A stretch of 64,000 nt of DNA, from positions 15,735,713 through 15,799,712 of the forward strand of contig OZ038517.1 of the NCBI GenBank assembly GCA_964036315.1, read 5' to 3'. Below the pieces are notes generated by a model. That model was given only the letters and a program-made list of their open reading frames with translations, did not search any database and had not been told where the DNA came from. This DNA is from Acanthosepion esculentum (taxonomy: Eukaryota > Mollusca > Cephalopoda > Sepiida > Sepiidae). This document shows, piece after piece, positions 63,706 to 64,000 of the stretch; the first letter of the stretch is position 1, and every line of letters starts with the position of its first letter. The position numbers were made by a program, and so were the translations under genes.

Positions 63706-64000
63706 TCATAAAATGATTTTTTTTTATTTTTGTCTTAATAAAATTTCTAATAAAAATTAAGTCTTACTTTTTTAACCATGTATAATAATTTTCTCTTATT
63801 TAAAGTACATATGAACTACTTGGTTCAATTTAAAAAATACCATGGGAAACCTTAAACTTTTGAAATATATATATTGCATATACCTATGTAATAATAATAA
63901 TAGCAAAAAACGAATATACCCATATAAGGTAGCGACATATGTGCACTGGAAGATACGCAAGAAGCACAAAATCGAAACCACTGAAAGATGCTATGACCAC
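63706..64000. other. AT-rich end of window, nothing recognised
   Basis: No gene or repeat could be supported. Confidence 0.5.

Overview
This 64 kb window looks like a piece of a coleoid cephalopod (octopus-type) nuclear genome. The reasons are the very high density of (TA)n, (GATA)n, (GAAA)n, (GA)n and (CA)n microsatellites, tRNA-derived SINE families, Penelope-like retroelements (PLEs), Tx1-, jockey- and RTE/CR1-like LINEs, Ty3/gypsy and Tc1/mariner elements, and the absence of any convincing host exon. The organism is inferred from repeat style only. I recognise no host protein-coding gene; every recognisable coding stretch belongs to a mobile element and almost all are broken.

Layout. 0-6.2 kb: a SINE, a decayed jockey-like LINE (minus), and an RTE/CR1-like LINE whose 3' terminus is amplified into nine 142-bp tandem units. 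6.2-16.1 kb: a satellite array of about 112 monomers of 88 bp, kept almost perfectly in phase, with internal block duplications of 8, 25 and 30 monomers. 16.2-19.2 kb: SINEs, a MITE-like palindrome and an internally deleted mariner. 19.2-23.9 kb: a Ty3/gypsy element with one complete 3' LTR and a truncated 5' LTR. 24-27 kb: a SINE and a PLE remnant carrying a hammerhead-ribozyme motif. 27.1-31.4 kb: a near full-length but degenerate Tx1-type LINE (minus), followed upstream by a 120-bp tandem array. 33-36 kb: a small SINE with clear target-site duplication and a jockey LINE (minus). 37-43 kb: several PLE pieces (RT/GIY-YIG remnants and hammerhead motifs) mixed with SINEs. 43-46 kb: long purine/pyrimidine tracts. 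46.8-48.2 kb: a foldback-type element whose inverted arms are made of about 100-bp tandem units. 48-54 kb: LINE, PLE and Tc1 fragments plus a perfect 73-bp-arm palindrome. 54.5-57.4 kb: two tandem arrays grown from opposite ends of one interspersed repeat family (called family G here). 58.6-60.2 kb: a DDE transposase pseudogene split by an insertion. 61.3-63.4 kb: a 961-bp-arm inverted dimer of a PLE, with a well-formed hammerhead ribozyme in each arm. The window ends in a Tc1 transposase fragment.

The most interesting system is the PLE-linked ribozymes. Two well-formed type I hammerheads sit in the arms of the 61-63 kb palindrome. A third, decayed but foldable copy is at 25.2 kb, and a different minimal hammerhead lies at 41.4 kb. 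Further hammerhead-like modules, with the same order of core, hairpin, short palindromic stem III and closing stem I, lie next to PLE or foldback sequence at 37.9, 52.5, 53.5 and 59.5 kb. Next in interest are the phase-locked 88-bp satellite and the repeated conversion of element termini into tandem arrays.
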